Origin: Streptomyces tuirus
Lineage (GTDB): Bacteria > Actinomycetota > Actinomycetes > Streptomycetales > Streptomycetaceae
Reading direction: 5' to 3'
NCBI RefSeq assembly: GCF_014701095.1
Contig: NZ_AP023439.1
Coordinates: forward strand, 1,104,001 to 1,168,000
DNA length: 64,000 nucleotides
A model generated the notes under the pieces. That model was not told where the DNA came from. It saw only the letters and a list, made by a program, of their open reading frames with translations, and searched no databases. How positions within the stretch are numbered: the stretch's first letter is position 1; the number at the start of each line of letters is the position of its first letter. The translations under genes and the position numbers were made by a program. Positions 41,417 to 49,763 of the stretch are shown piece after piece.

Positions 41417-41623
41417 GTGGCACAGGCCAACCGTCGGCGCACCGGCCGGGACGGCCCGCTCCTCACCCAGCGCGCCGCCATCGTCTTTCTGCTCGCGGCC
41501 CTGGTCGGCATCGGTGCCACCGTCCTGTCGGCACTGGCCGGCAACACATGGCCCGTCGCGGTGAGTGTGGGCGGCGGGGTGACGGCGCCGGCCGTGCTGT
41601 TCTTCCACCAGATCATCGACTAG
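41417..41623 (+). CDS. 68-aa membrane protein
   Basis: From the GTG of (V)AQANRRRTGRDGPLLTQRA with AGGGAG 8 bases upstream. A basic N-terminus and two hydrophobic segments (AAIVFLLAALVGIGATVLSAL and WPVAVSVGGGVTAPAVLFFH). It starts 11 bases after the decarboxylase stop, so they are likely cotranscribed. Function unknown; it could be a small partner or membrane anchor. Confidence 0.75.
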   Translation: MAQANRRRTGRDGPLLTQRAAIVFLLAALVGIGATVLSALAGNTWPVAVSVGGGVTAPAVLFFHQIID

Positions 41624-41627
41624 CCGA

Positions 41628-41660
41628 GCGGGTTCCAGGGGGCGCCGCCCCGGAACCCGC
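41628..41660. terminator. Bidirectional terminator
   Basis: GCGGGTTCC (41628-41636) pairs with GGAACCCGC (41652-41660), with an inner GGGGC/GCCCC stem. It lies between the convergent 68-aa gene and the YetA-like gene. Confidence 0.75.
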
Positions 41661-41675
41661 CCGTGTCCGTGCCCG

Positions 41676-44411
41676 TTACGGCATCCGGTCGCCGAGCAGC
41701 GCCAGGTTCTCGATGGCGGCGAGGCCGTACAGCGCGGTGTCGTTCGTGGACACCCAGGTGGCCTCGGCGCCCGGCACCAGCGCGACCGGGCCGCTCAGCT
41801 TCTCCGTCTTCCAGGGCGCGGACTCCTTGTAGCCGTCGGAGTTGTAGAACTTCTCCCAGGCCCGCTCGGCGAGCTTCTCGTCGCCGGTCTTGACGGCCGC
41901 GTACGCGTCGAGGCGCGAGTGGCCCTGGAACAGCAGCAGGCTGCCGAAGTCGGAGCCGTAGCGGGCCTTCTGCTCGGCCTTGGTGGCGTTGAAGTAGCGG
42001 CAGTAGTCGAAGTACGCCTCGTGGAACTCCGGCATGTCGACCAGGTCGATGAGCTCGGCGCACAGCTCGTTCAGGCCGAAGACGGCCGAGAGGTGCGAGA
42101 CCTCCACCTTTGCCGCCCCGGCGACGGCGAACGTGCCGGTGTCGAGGTCGTACAGGCCGCTGCCCTGGACGAAACCGTTGGGCTGGGCGGCGATGGTCTC
42201 CATCGTGGACAGCACGCGGGCCCTGGCCTTCTCCCACTTGGGGCCCTTGCGCTCCCACTCCGTCAGCCAGGCCGACACCAGGCCGCTCCAGTCCGTGCCG
42301 AAGCCGATCGACAGGGCGTGCCGGTCGGGGGTGTACGGCTCGGTGCGTATCTTGCGCAGCGGGTCGAGGGCGAGGAACGTCTCGTCGGAGTCGACGTTGG
42401 CGTGCATGAGGTCGCCGACGCGTTCGTCCGCCGTGAGGAAGTAGTAGTAGCGCCGGTAGGTGGTGTTGGCGATGCGCTGCTGCTTGGCGCTGTCGGCGAA
42501 GTGCTGCACACCGTGCCGGGTGCCGAGGCCCGCCCACTTGCCCAGGTGGTAGACGTCGACCTCGCCGGTGTGCCGGGTCATCGCCTCGGCGAAGCGGAAG
42601 ATGTCGGAACGCCCGGAGCGTAGATAGGCGAACCAGAGCCACAGGTCCGGCGACAGTTCGGAGTTGTCCCAGGCGTAGCCGCCGATGTCGTACCGCCACT
42701 GGTGCCGGAACGTGTCGTAGGTGTGCATGATGTCGCCGTAGTCCCAGAAGCCGTACCAGCGGCGCTGCTCCACCTGGTCCTTGTAGTAGGTGAAGAGGAA
42801 GTCGAGGTGGTCCTCGATCTTGGCCTTGGCCGGGGTGGAGCGGTCGGGCTCGGAGTACAGGTTCGGCCCGAAGACCTGGGCCTTGATGAGCTGCCTGGGC
42901 GGGGCGGCCAGCTGTGGCAGCACGCGGACGGCCTCGACCTGCTCGGCGAACCGGTCGGGGCTCGGGGTCGTCTCGTTGGCCCAGAAGAGGAGTTCGCAGG
43001 TGCGGGCGATGCCGTACGGGGTGCCGAACTCCGGCTCGTAGTCCTCGTAGGTGATGTTGAGGCCTTCGAGTTGCTCCGGGAAGGTGTCCTGGCCCATGCC
43101 GTCGTGGTAGAAGCGCAGGTCCATGGGCTGCGCCTCGGGCGACCAGAGCCAGAGGGTCACCTCGGCCTCGTCGGTGTGGGCGTCCCGGATGTCGAGCTGG
43201 GCGGGGAACTTCTCCCAGAAGTCGCGCAGCCCGAAGGAGAAGCCGCCGCTCGCCCCGCCGACGTAGCCGAAGCCGGACGCGCGCCGGCCACCGCCCGCGG
43301 CGACCCAGCCGTGTCCCTTCTTGGTGCGCTTGCGCAGGGTGAAGCCGTCGGCGGACAGTTGCGCGAGGGTGTAGTCGCCCCACTCGGGGATGTACTGCAG
43401 CCGGGTCGTCACCCGCTGGTCCCAGGTGGCGGGGCCGGGCAGCTTCCTGCCCTCGAACTGGGCCGCCTGCACGGCAGCTCCGGGGTCCCGGCGCAGTCCG
43501 GTGATGCCTTTGACGGCCTCGCGCAGCAGCCCGGTGCCGTCGCCGCCGATGCGGATGTGACGGTCGTACGACTCGTCCCGCAGGGGCACGGTGAAGCGGA
43601 CGCCGAGGCCGCGGATGAAGTCGCCACTCGCCTTGCCCGGCTCCTGCCTGCCGTCGTAGGTGATGGTGTGCACCATGCGGAAGGAGTCGGCGCCCGCGTA
43701 GAAGTAGAGCCTGATCGAGAAGGGCAGCCAACTGCGGCCGCCCTTGCGGTGCTTGCCGTCGATGCGGACGACGGCGCGGACCGGGCCCGCCTGCTCGACC
43801 TCGGCCTTGGAGATCGCGCCGTCGAAGCGTTCGGTCCTGACCGCGCCGTGGTCCTCGTCCTCGATCTCGGGCTGGCGGATCAGTACGAGCCGGCCGTTCT
43901 TGGCGATCTCGGTGGAGCCCCGGGTGACGGACTTGACGAGCGTGGAGCCGGACGTGCCGATCCTCGCGGTGATGACGCCGGTGGAGATGTCGATGGCGCC
44001 GCCGCGCTGCCGCACGGTGACCTTCTTCTCGGGGGCGGCGGGCGTTCCGGCGGCGAGGGTGAGCTTGCCGTCGCCCGAGGCGACCGCGTGCGCGGTCCAC
44101 TTGAGGGAGCCGTCGGGCCAGTAGGCGATCGGCCAGGACTGCACGGGTACGGCCTTGCCGGCGGCGTCCGTCAGCGCGAAGGTCTGGTCCTTCCGGTACG
44201 CGCCCTTGGGCCAGGGCACGCCGACGGTGGAGCCGGGTGCGGCGCCGAGGCCGCCGTCCTCCAGCCAGTCCAGGGTCACCGGGCCGGCGTCGGCCGCCTC
44301 GGCACCGGGCGCGGCCTGGGCGTCCTGCGCGCCCAGCGCCCAGCTGACCTGGGCGGCGGCTCCGGTGACGGCGGCCGCCTTGAGGAGGGACCTGCGGGGG
44401 ATGGGAGACAT
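41676..44411 (-). CDS. YetA-like exo-rhamnogalacturonan lyase family protein, Tat-exported
   Basis: 911 residues. N-terminal Tat signal (RRSLLKAAAVTGAAAQVSWAL then an AQA site at about residue 33). The mature protein is a large carbohydrate-active enzyme with an N-terminal beta-rich domain (TLDWLEDGGLGAAPGSTVGV, FALTDAAGKAVPVQSWPIAYW) and an (alpha/alpha)-toroid-like C-terminal half (WDYGDIMHTYDTFRHQWRYD, YLRSGRSDIFRFAEAMTRHT). This matches the YetA family, presently named exo-rhamnogalacturonan lyase-like. Last gene of the ABC transporter operon. Its exact substrate is unproven; pectin rhamnogalacturonan or a glycosaminoglycan-like polymer are candidates. Confidence 0.82.
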   Translation of the reverse strand: MSPIPRRSLLKAAAVTGAAAQVSWALGAQDAQAAPGAEAADAGPVTLDWLEDGGLGAAPGSTVGVPWPKGAYRKDQTFALTDAAGKAVPVQSWPIAYWPDGSLKWTAHAVASGDGKLTLAAGTPAAPEKKVTVRQRGGAIDISTGVITARIGTSGSTLVKSVTRGSTEIAKNGRLVLIRQPEIEDEDHGAVRTERFDGAISKAEVEQAGPVRAVVRIDGKHRKGGRSWLPFSIRLYFYAGADSFRMVHTITYDGRQEPGKASGDFIRGLGVRFTVPLRDESYDRHIRIGGDGTGLLREAVKGITGLRRDPGAAVQAAQFEGRKLPGPATWDQRVTTRLQYIPEWGDYTLAQLSADGFTLRKRTKKGHGWVAAGGGRRASGFGYVGGASGGFSFGLRDFWEKFPAQLDIRDAHTDEAEVTLWLWSPEAQPMDLRFYHDGMGQDTFPEQLEGLNITYEDYEPEFGTPYGIARTCELLFWANETTPSPDRFAEQVEAVRVLPQLAAPPRQLIKAQVFGPNLYSEPDRSTPAKAKIEDHLDFLFTYYKDQVEQRRWYGFWDYGDIMHTYDTFRHQWRYDIGGYAWDNSELSPDLWLWFAYLRSGRSDIFRFAEAMTRHTGEVDVYHLGKWAGLGTRHGVQHFADSAKQQRIANTTYRRYYYFLTADERVGDLMHANVDSDETFLALDPLRKIRTEPYTPDRHALSIGFGTDWSGLVSAWLTEWERKGPKWEKARARVLSTMETIAAQPNGFVQGSGLYDLDTGTFAVAGAAKVEVSHLSAVFGLNELCAELIDLVDMPEFHEAYFDYCRYFNATKAEQKARYGSDFGSLLLFQGHSRLDAYAAVKTGDEKLAERAWEKFYNSDGYKESAPWKTEKLSGPVALVPGAEATWVSTNDTALYGLAAIENLALLGDRMP

Positions 44412-44525
44412 GGCGATGCTGCCTTTCCTCGTCCGTGCGGGAAGCGAATCCGTTCGCGGGTCAGGGGCATGACAGAGAGAGGTGCGGCGCCGGGGCGCCG
44501 ACCTGGGACTTGGGGGCCCCGCCGT

Positions 44526-45116
44526 TCAGCGGTGCAGGTACCGCTCCTCCACGGCGACCGCCGCGGCCGCCACGGCCCCGAGGACGGGGAGCGCCAGCGG
44601 CGCGGAGAACCAGGCGGACACGGCCACCACGGCCAGCCCGCCGACGATCAGGAAGGACCCGGCCGGGTCGAGCACGGTGCGGCGCCCGGCACGCGCGAGG
44701 AGCGTCCGCCAGCGTGCGCCCGGCTCCCAGGCCGCCGCCGCACGCAGCCCGGCCACGACGAGCCCGATCAGCGCGACGACGCCGACGGCCCCGACGAGCG
44801 ACCCGCCGGGAATCCCCGCCCGGGCCGCCCGCACATCCACCCAGACCGCGGCCACCGCCGCCCACCCGGCGACCCCGGCGAGCCACCCGCCGCGCAGGGC
44901 GGCGCGGAAGTCGGCGACGAACTCCCGCCGGTCACCGCTCTCATGGGCGGTACGGCGCCGCAGATGCCGCGCCCCGGCGGCGAACGCGGCGGGGTAGGTG
45001 ACGACTCCCAGTGAGGCCACCGCGATCCACACACCGGTCAGCAGACACTCGGCGAACACCGCGAACCTCTCGGCGAACGCCGACTCACCCCGTGCCTTCA
45101 CCCGTGTCCCGGCCAT
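44526..45116 (-). CDS. DUF624/YesL-like membrane protein
   Basis: 196 residues, starting 6 bases after the second permease stop. About five transmembrane segments, with the DUF624 N-terminal pattern (FAVFAECLLTGVWIAVASLGVVTYPAAFAAGARHLRR). B. subtilis YesL, of the same family, lies in its rhamnogalacturonan operon, which supports the sugar-polymer context. Function of the family is unknown; it may assist the ABC permeases. Confidence 0.82.
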   Translation of the reverse strand: MAGTRVKARGESAFAERFAVFAECLLTGVWIAVASLGVVTYPAAFAAGARHLRRRTAHESGDRREFVADFRAALRGGWLAGVAGWAAVAAVWVDVRAARAGIPGGSLVGAVGVVALIGLVVAGLRAAAAWEPGARWRTLLARAGRRTVLDPAGSFLIVGGLAVVAVSAWFSAPLALPVLGAVAAAAVAVEERYLHR

Positions 45117-45122
45117 GCCGCC

Positions 45123-46001
45123 TCAGCCCTTCAGACCCGACGTGGCCATGCCGTCGATCAGATGGCGCTGGAAGGCCAGGAAGAAGGCGAGCACCGGCAG
45201 CAGCGCGACCAGCGACATGGCGATCATGCCGCCGTAGTTGGCCAGCCCCTCCTGGTCGACGAACATCTTCAGGCCCAGCGAGACCGTGTACTTGTCGGGT
45301 TCGTTGAGATAGATCAGCGGGCCCATGAAGTCGTTCCAGGAGTTGATGAACGTGAAGATCGCGCTGGTGATCAGGGCCGGCCGGCTCAGCGGCAGCACGA
45401 TCGACCAGTAGATGCGGAAGTGCCCGCAGCCGTCGAGCCGGGCCGCCTCGTCCAGCCCCTTGGGCATGGTGCGCATGAACTGCACCATCAGGAAGACGAA
45501 GAACGCCTCGGTGGCCAGGTACTTCCCGAGCAGCAGCGGCGTGTAGGTGTTGATCAGCTCCAGGTTGCGGAACAGCACGTACTGCGGGATCAGCAGCACG
45601 TGGTACGGCAGCAGGAGCGTGCCGATCATCAGCGTGAAGAGCAGATTCCGCCCGGCGAACCTGATCCTGGCGAAGGCGTAGGCCGTCAGCGAGCAGGACA
45701 CCAGGATGCCGATGACGGAACCGACCGCGAGGAAGAGCGAGTTGAGGAAGAACGTGGAGATGGAGATGTCGGCGATGCCGTCGGCGAGGCTCGTGTAGTT
45801 GGCGATGACCGGGTCGCCCGGGAAGAGGTCCAGGCTGCCGACGATGTCCTCGCTCCTCTTGAAGGACCCGCCGACGACCCAGATCACCGGGTAGAGGATC
45901 ACCGCGAGGATCAGCAACGACCCGATGTGCCATGCGAGGGAGCCGGGCAGCTTGCGGCGGAGCCTCCCGGTGGGCTTGATCTCGGTGAGCTGCGCACTCA
46001 T
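45123..46001 (-). CDS. Carbohydrate ABC transporter permease (second, MalG/LplC-like)
   Basis: 292 residues from MSAQLTEIKPTGRLRRKLPG. Six transmembrane segments and the EAA loop EAARLDGCGHFRIYWSIVLP where the ATPase docks. The ATG overlaps the first permease stop (ATGA). Belongs to the CUT1 group taking up oligosaccharides. No ATPase gene is in the operon, as in many streptomycete sugar transporters energised by MsiK. Confidence 0.93.
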   Translation of the reverse strand: MSAQLTEIKPTGRLRRKLPGSLAWHIGSLLILAVILYPVIWVVGGSFKRSEDIVGSLDLFPGDPVIANYTSLADGIADISISTFFLNSLFLAVGSVIGILVSCSLTAYAFARIRFAGRNLLFTLMIGTLLLPYHVLLIPQYVLFRNLELINTYTPLLLGKYLATEAFFVFLMVQFMRTMPKGLDEAARLDGCGHFRIYWSIVLPLSRPALITSAIFTFINSWNDFMGPLIYLNEPDKYTVSLGLKMFVDQEGLANYGGMIAMSLVALLPVLAFFLAFQRHLIDGMATSGLKG

Positions 46002-46999
46002 CGGGCGCCCTCCTCGTAGTGCACCCAGCGCTTCTGGGACCAGAACAGCACCGCCGTCACCAGGGCGACCGAGACGAGCAGCAGCCAGGCCATGGCGGAG
46101 GCCAGACCCATCCGGCTGTTCTCGAAGCCCTGGACGTAGAGGTAGCAGGTGTAGACCATCGAGCCGTCGGCGGGACCGCAGGCGTTGCCGCCCGCGCCGC
46201 CGCCGACGATGTACGCCGAGCTGAAGATCTGGAAGGAGTGGATCGTCTCCAGCAGGACGTTGAAGAAGAGGACCGGGGAGATCATCGGCAGCGTGATGTT
46301 CCAGAACCGGCGCAGCGTGCCCGCCCCGTCGACCTCGGCCGCCTCGTAGAGCTCGCGCGGGACCTGCTTGAGGCCGGCCAGGAAGATGACCATGGGGGCG
46401 CCGAACTGCCAGACGGTGAGCGCCACCAGGCTGTAGATGATCATGTCCGGGTCGCCGGTCCAGCCGCCGGCGTCGATGCCGAGGATCTTCTGCGTACGGT
46501 CGACGATCGCGTCGTCCGAGAAGATCGCCTTCCAGACGATCGCGACGGAGACACTCGCACCGATGAGCGAGGGCGCGTAGAAGGCGGCCCGGTAGAAGGC
46601 CTGCCCGCGCCTGCTCTGGGCGAGCAGCAGGGCCACGCCGAGGGCGGCGATCAGCTTGAGCGGCGTGCCGACGGCGACGTACCAGAGCGTCACCTGCACC
46701 GAGTGGCGCCAGCGCGGATCGCCGAACATCTCGGAGAAGTTGTCGAGGCCGATCCACCGGGGCGCGTCGAACAGGTTGTAGTCGGTGAAGGCGAAGTAGA
46801 GCGAGGCGATCATCGGGCCCGCTGTGAGCAGCAGGAACCCGGCGATCCACGGGGACATGAAGAGATAGCCGGCCAGGTTCTCCCGGCGCCGCCGCCGTGT
46901 GAGGGCGGCGGGGCGCCCGGGCTTCACCGGACCGTGCCGCGGCTCGGAGTCCTGGGACAGGCCCTCCATCGCAGGGGCGTGTGTCACGGTGGTTCCCAT
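45998..46999 (-). CDS. Carbohydrate ABC transporter permease (first, MalF/LplB-like)
   Basis: 333 residues from MGTTVTHAPAMEGLSQDSEP. A cytosolic N-terminus, six spans starting with LAGYLFMSPWIAGFLLLTAGP, and the EAA loop EAAEVDGAGTLRRFWNITLP. The ATG shares one base with the substrate-binding protein stop (TGATG). It pairs with the LplC-like permease to form the channel. Confidence 0.93.
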   Translation of the reverse strand: MGTTVTHAPAMEGLSQDSEPRHGPVKPGRPAALTRRRRRENLAGYLFMSPWIAGFLLLTAGPMIASLYFAFTDYNLFDAPRWIGLDNFSEMFGDPRWRHSVQVTLWYVAVGTPLKLIAALGVALLLAQSRRGQAFYRAAFYAPSLIGASVSVAIVWKAIFSDDAIVDRTQKILGIDAGGWTGDPDMIIYSLVALTVWQFGAPMVIFLAGLKQVPRELYEAAEVDGAGTLRRFWNITLPMISPVLFFNVLLETIHSFQIFSSAYIVGGGAGGNACGPADGSMVYTCYLYVQGFENSRMGLASAMAWLLLVSVALVTAVLFWSQKRWVHYEEGAR

Positions 47000-48288
47000 C
47001 AGGTGCCGAGAGCCGTCTTCGACTCGGTGAAGAACTGCTTGACGGCTTCCGCCACGGACCTCTTGCCCAGACCCATCTCCTCGGCGATGCGCAGGAACGC
47101 CGACTCGCAGATGTCCGCGCCGTTCGGGTGCGGGGTGATGGGCTCGAGGACGCCGGACGTGACGAGGGACTGCTCGTAGGCGGCTATCGCCTGGTTGACC
47201 GGGTCGGTCGGCTTGTACGCGTCGAACTGGGCCTGCGTCGCGGGCACGCCCCGGTCGTAGCCCATGATCCTGGCGACCTCGGGGTCGTGCACCATGAAGT
47301 CGATGAACTGGGCGACCTCCTTGGGGTGCTGGGTGCGCCTGGAGGCGCTCAGCATCAGGGAGCCCAGGTACTGGCCGGTCTTCTTGCCGTCCGTCGTCGG
47401 GATGGGAGCCAGGCCGTACTCGCTCTTGCCCTCGGCGGTGTAACGGACGGTGAAGTTGTCCCAGGTGAACTCGCCACCGGCGAGCTCCGCGGCGACCGCC
47501 GACTTGGGCTTGATCTGGGCGACCTTCTTGGGGTCGGAGTAGAGGCCCTCCTCGACGCCCTTCCTGGCCTTCGTCCACCAGTCCGTCAGATCGGCCTCGG
47601 TGAAGCCGAGTCCGTCCTCGGTGAAGAACGCCTTGCCGTTCTGGCGCAGGTAGAGGTCGTAGAGGTACATGACGCCGTACATGCCGCTGTCGCCGGCACG
47701 GCCCGTCCTGTCGCGGATCCTCTTCATCGCCGCGTCGAAGTCGTCCCAGGTCCAGCCCTGCTCCGGCTTGACGCCGGCGCGCGTGTAGACGGGCTTGTCG
47801 ATGACCAGAGACATGGAGTTCGAACCGACCGGGACGCCGAGGAGTTTGCCGTCGATCTCCCCGAACTTGTCGAGACCCGCGCGGAATCCCTCCATCCGGA
47901 GGTGGCCGGCCTCGGCCTGCTCGCTGAGATCGAGCAGGACGTTCTTCGCGTCGTATTTCCGGAGGAAGCCGATCGCATTCTGGAACACGTCCGGCGGATT
48001 TCCGCCGGAGGCTTGGGTGTTGAACTTCTTCCAGAAGTCGAGATAAGGCTGGAAGTCCGTTTTCACCTTGATCTTCGGATACTTCTTGTGGAAGAGCTCG
48101 ATCGTCTTGTTGATTCTCTCGGCGCGATCCTCCGCACCCCACCACGCATAACGGATCGTCACCGTCCCGTCCGCGGAGGCCCCTCCGTCGCCCCCGCACC
48201 CGGTCGTCGCGACCAACCCAAGCGTGGCTGCCGTGGCTCCGGCCGCCTTCAGGACGGTACGTCTCTCAACATTCCTGCCGTTCACCAC
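46999..48288 (-). CDS. Extracellular sugar-binding lipoprotein of the ABC transporter
   Basis: 429 residues from the GTG preceded by GGGGAGG. Signal peptide with twin arginines (ERRTVLKAAGATAATLG) and lipobox ending LVATTGC, so it is likely exported by Tat and lipid-anchored. Periplasmic-binding-protein cluster for oligosaccharides (VTIRYAWWGAEDRAERINKTI, GVMYLYDLYLRQNGKAFFTED). First gene of the operon; its promoter region holds two LacI-type operators. Ligand unknown; the YetA-like enzyme suggests unsaturated oligouronides. Confidence 0.93.
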   Translation of the reverse strand: MVNGRNVERRTVLKAAGATAATLGLVATTGCGGDGGASADGTVTIRYAWWGAEDRAERINKTIELFHKKYPKIKVKTDFQPYLDFWKKFNTQASGGNPPDVFQNAIGFLRKYDAKNVLLDLSEQAEAGHLRMEGFRAGLDKFGEIDGKLLGVPVGSNSMSLVIDKPVYTRAGVKPEQGWTWDDFDAAMKRIRDRTGRAGDSGMYGVMYLYDLYLRQNGKAFFTEDGLGFTEADLTDWWTKARKGVEEGLYSDPKKVAQIKPKSAVAAELAGGEFTWDNFTVRYTAEGKSEYGLAPIPTTDGKKTGQYLGSLMLSASRRTQHPKEVAQFIDFMVHDPEVARIMGYDRGVPATQAQFDAYKPTDPVNQAIAAYEQSLVTSGVLEPITPHPNGADICESAFLRIAEEMGLGKRSVAEAVKQFFTESKTALGT

Positions 48289-48321
48289 GGTTGGACCTCC
48301 CCGCACGTCGTCCCGCTCGCA

Positions 48322-48346
48322 TGAATCGTTTCAAGTAAGCGCTTGC
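48322..48346 (-). promoter_or_regulatory. Two LacI-family operators in the sugar operon promoter
   Basis: TGAATCGTTTCA (48322-48333) and GTAAGCGCTTGC (48335-48346) are near-palindromes with a central CG, the LacI/GalR operator type. They overlap and follow the predicted transcription start, a good position for repression. No LacI gene is present in the window. Confidence 0.65.
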
Positions 48347-48352
48347 TGGCAC

Positions 48353-48381
48353 AAGGTACGGAGGGGCTGAGAGTGCGTCAA
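48353..48381 (-). promoter_or_regulatory. Promoter of the sugar ABC/YetA operon
   Basis: TTGACG (48381-48376), a 17-base spacer, and TACCTT (48358-48353) on the minus strand, with start near 48346. Close to the vegetative sigma consensus. Confidence 0.7.
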
Positions 48382-48952
48382 TGATTCGGACAAGATTTTC
48401 TTACCGAAGCGGTGGGTGACCGAGCGGGCCCAGGGGGTGAGCACCGGGGCAGGTCCGGCGATGCCCCTGGTGGCGGCAGGCTGACCGGAGCACCGAACCG
48501 GGAGGGGCGAGCCGACCGGTTCCGTGCGCGGCCGGAACTCGACGGTCGGGGTGGCGGGAGGGGCTGCGGCGACGAGGGTTCGTTTCAGCCATGGGGCGCC
48601 GGGGCGGGCCGTTGCGGGTGGGGTGGCGGCACGAACGGGGCGGGGGCTTGAGCGGCCTTCTCGGGTCCTGGGCGGCCCGAGGAGGCGGATCTCGGCCCCG
48701 GCCCCCGTCCGCGCCGCTGGGGCACCCCTCAGCGCGCGGGGGACCTGGGCGATCACACCGCCAGTCAGTCCGATGCGGCCTGTCACGCAAAGCTCCGCCA
48801 AGACCCGCTCGGCAGGGCCCCGGCAGCCCTCGGCGGCCGGGACTCCTCGTCACCGAGGCGGTCGCGAGCGCCCGGCGGACCACCACCGCCGGAGACCTTG
48901 AAGCGCCGGCCCGGACGGAGCCCGGCGCGCGGCGCCCCGGCAGGCACAACGA
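48382..48952. other. Long non-coding stretch, no credible gene
   Basis: About 570 bases. The open frames on both strands are Pro/Arg/Gly/Ala-rich, lack good ribosome sites and have uneven third-position GC. A minus frame at 48331-48801 (156 residues) runs into the promoter of the sugar operon and is not believed. GGC and GCC runs give many potential weak stems. The content may be decayed extragenic repeat sequence. Confidence 0.5.
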
Positions 48953-48988
48953 CGGCGGCCCACCTGCGCTTGAGCAGGTGGGCCGCCG
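48953..48988 (-). terminator. Terminator of the second tRNA-Val(CAC)
   Basis: CGGCGGCCCACCTGC (48953-48967), 6-base loop, GCAGGTGGGCCGCCG (48974-48988): a perfect 15-bp stem ending 8 bases from the tRNA 3' end. Confidence 0.8.
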
Positions 48989-48995
48989 GTCCGGG

Positions 48996-49067
48996 TGGGC
49001 GATACTGGGTTCGAACCAGTGACCTCTTCGGTGTGAACGAAGCGCTCTCCCACTGAGCTAATCGCCC
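48996..49067 (-). tRNA. tRNA-Val (anticodon CAC), second copy
   Basis: Same 72-nt sequence as the copy at 35031-35102, including the loop TTCACAC. A -10-like TAATCT (49086-49081) lies about 14 bases before the mature 5' end; the -35 is weak. The flanks differ from the first copy, so this is not a recent large duplication. Confidence 0.97.
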
Positions 49068-49113
49068 GGACGCAGGAAGAAGATTACCCCATGTCAGGGG
49101 GTGCCTGTGACGC

Positions 49114-49572
49114 TCACTGGTCCTTGATCTTCCACGGCATCATGACGCCGAACTTCCACAGGTAGAAGCCGGCCAGTACGCCCACGATCACCAGCCCGAT
49201 CGACGTCAGGATGATGTTGCGGCGCCGCACCCTGGGATCGAGGGCGCGCTGGGCCGCCTCGGTGACCTTGCGCTTGGTCCAGCGGAGCACCAGCTGGGCC
49301 CAGACGAACTCCGTCGCCCAGATCGCCATGCCGCCGAAGATCACGACCCAGCCCGGACCGGGAAGGGGCAGCATGATGACGCCGGCCACGACCACCGCGA
49401 GCCCGATGATGAAAACGCCGACCTGCCAGCTCACGTGCAGCGCCCGACGGGCCTTGATGAATTCCGGCGCCCGTGAGCCGAGCCCGCGGTCCTGCTCGCC
49501 GTGCACCTCGCCCGTCCCCGTCTCGTCCGACGCCACGGCCACCTCGCCCGGCTCGTTACTCCCCGTATTCAT
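49114..49572 (-). CDS. TIGR02611-type membrane protein (PGPGW)
   Basis: 152 residues from MNTGSNEPGEVAVASDETGT. The N-terminus is cytosolic and polar, then two spans (VGVFIIGLAVVVAGVIMLPLPGPGWVVIFGG) with the diagnostic PLPGPGW motif, a basic helical loop, and a third span (NIILTSIGLVIVGVLAGFYLW). Function unknown. Divergent from ssgB. Confidence 0.85.
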   Translation of the reverse strand: MNTGSNEPGEVAVASDETGTGEVHGEQDRGLGSRAPEFIKARRALHVSWQVGVFIIGLAVVVAGVIMLPLPGPGWVVIFGGMAIWATEFVWAQLVLRWTKRKVTEAAQRALDPRVRRRNIILTSIGLVIVGVLAGFYLWKFGVMMPWKIKDQ

Positions 49573-49763
49573 ACGGACAAACACTACCCGAGCGAAACCA
49601 GTCACCGGAATGGACGCACGACGCGGACGATCTCTCGGCCGGAAGAGTTACGTAAAGGCACGCAAAACACTCAGAGGGGTTTACAACGGCACCGTAGGTG
49701 GCATGTCGATTTCGCCGACGTGCGAATCCCCGAGCGCACACTGAGCGAAAGGCCCTGGCGCTT

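Noticed and set aside
48331..48801. 156-residue minus frame upstream of the sugar operon
   Set aside because: Overlaps the promoter and operators, has moderate third-position GC only, and reads as Pro/Arg/Ala low complexity with no family similarity.
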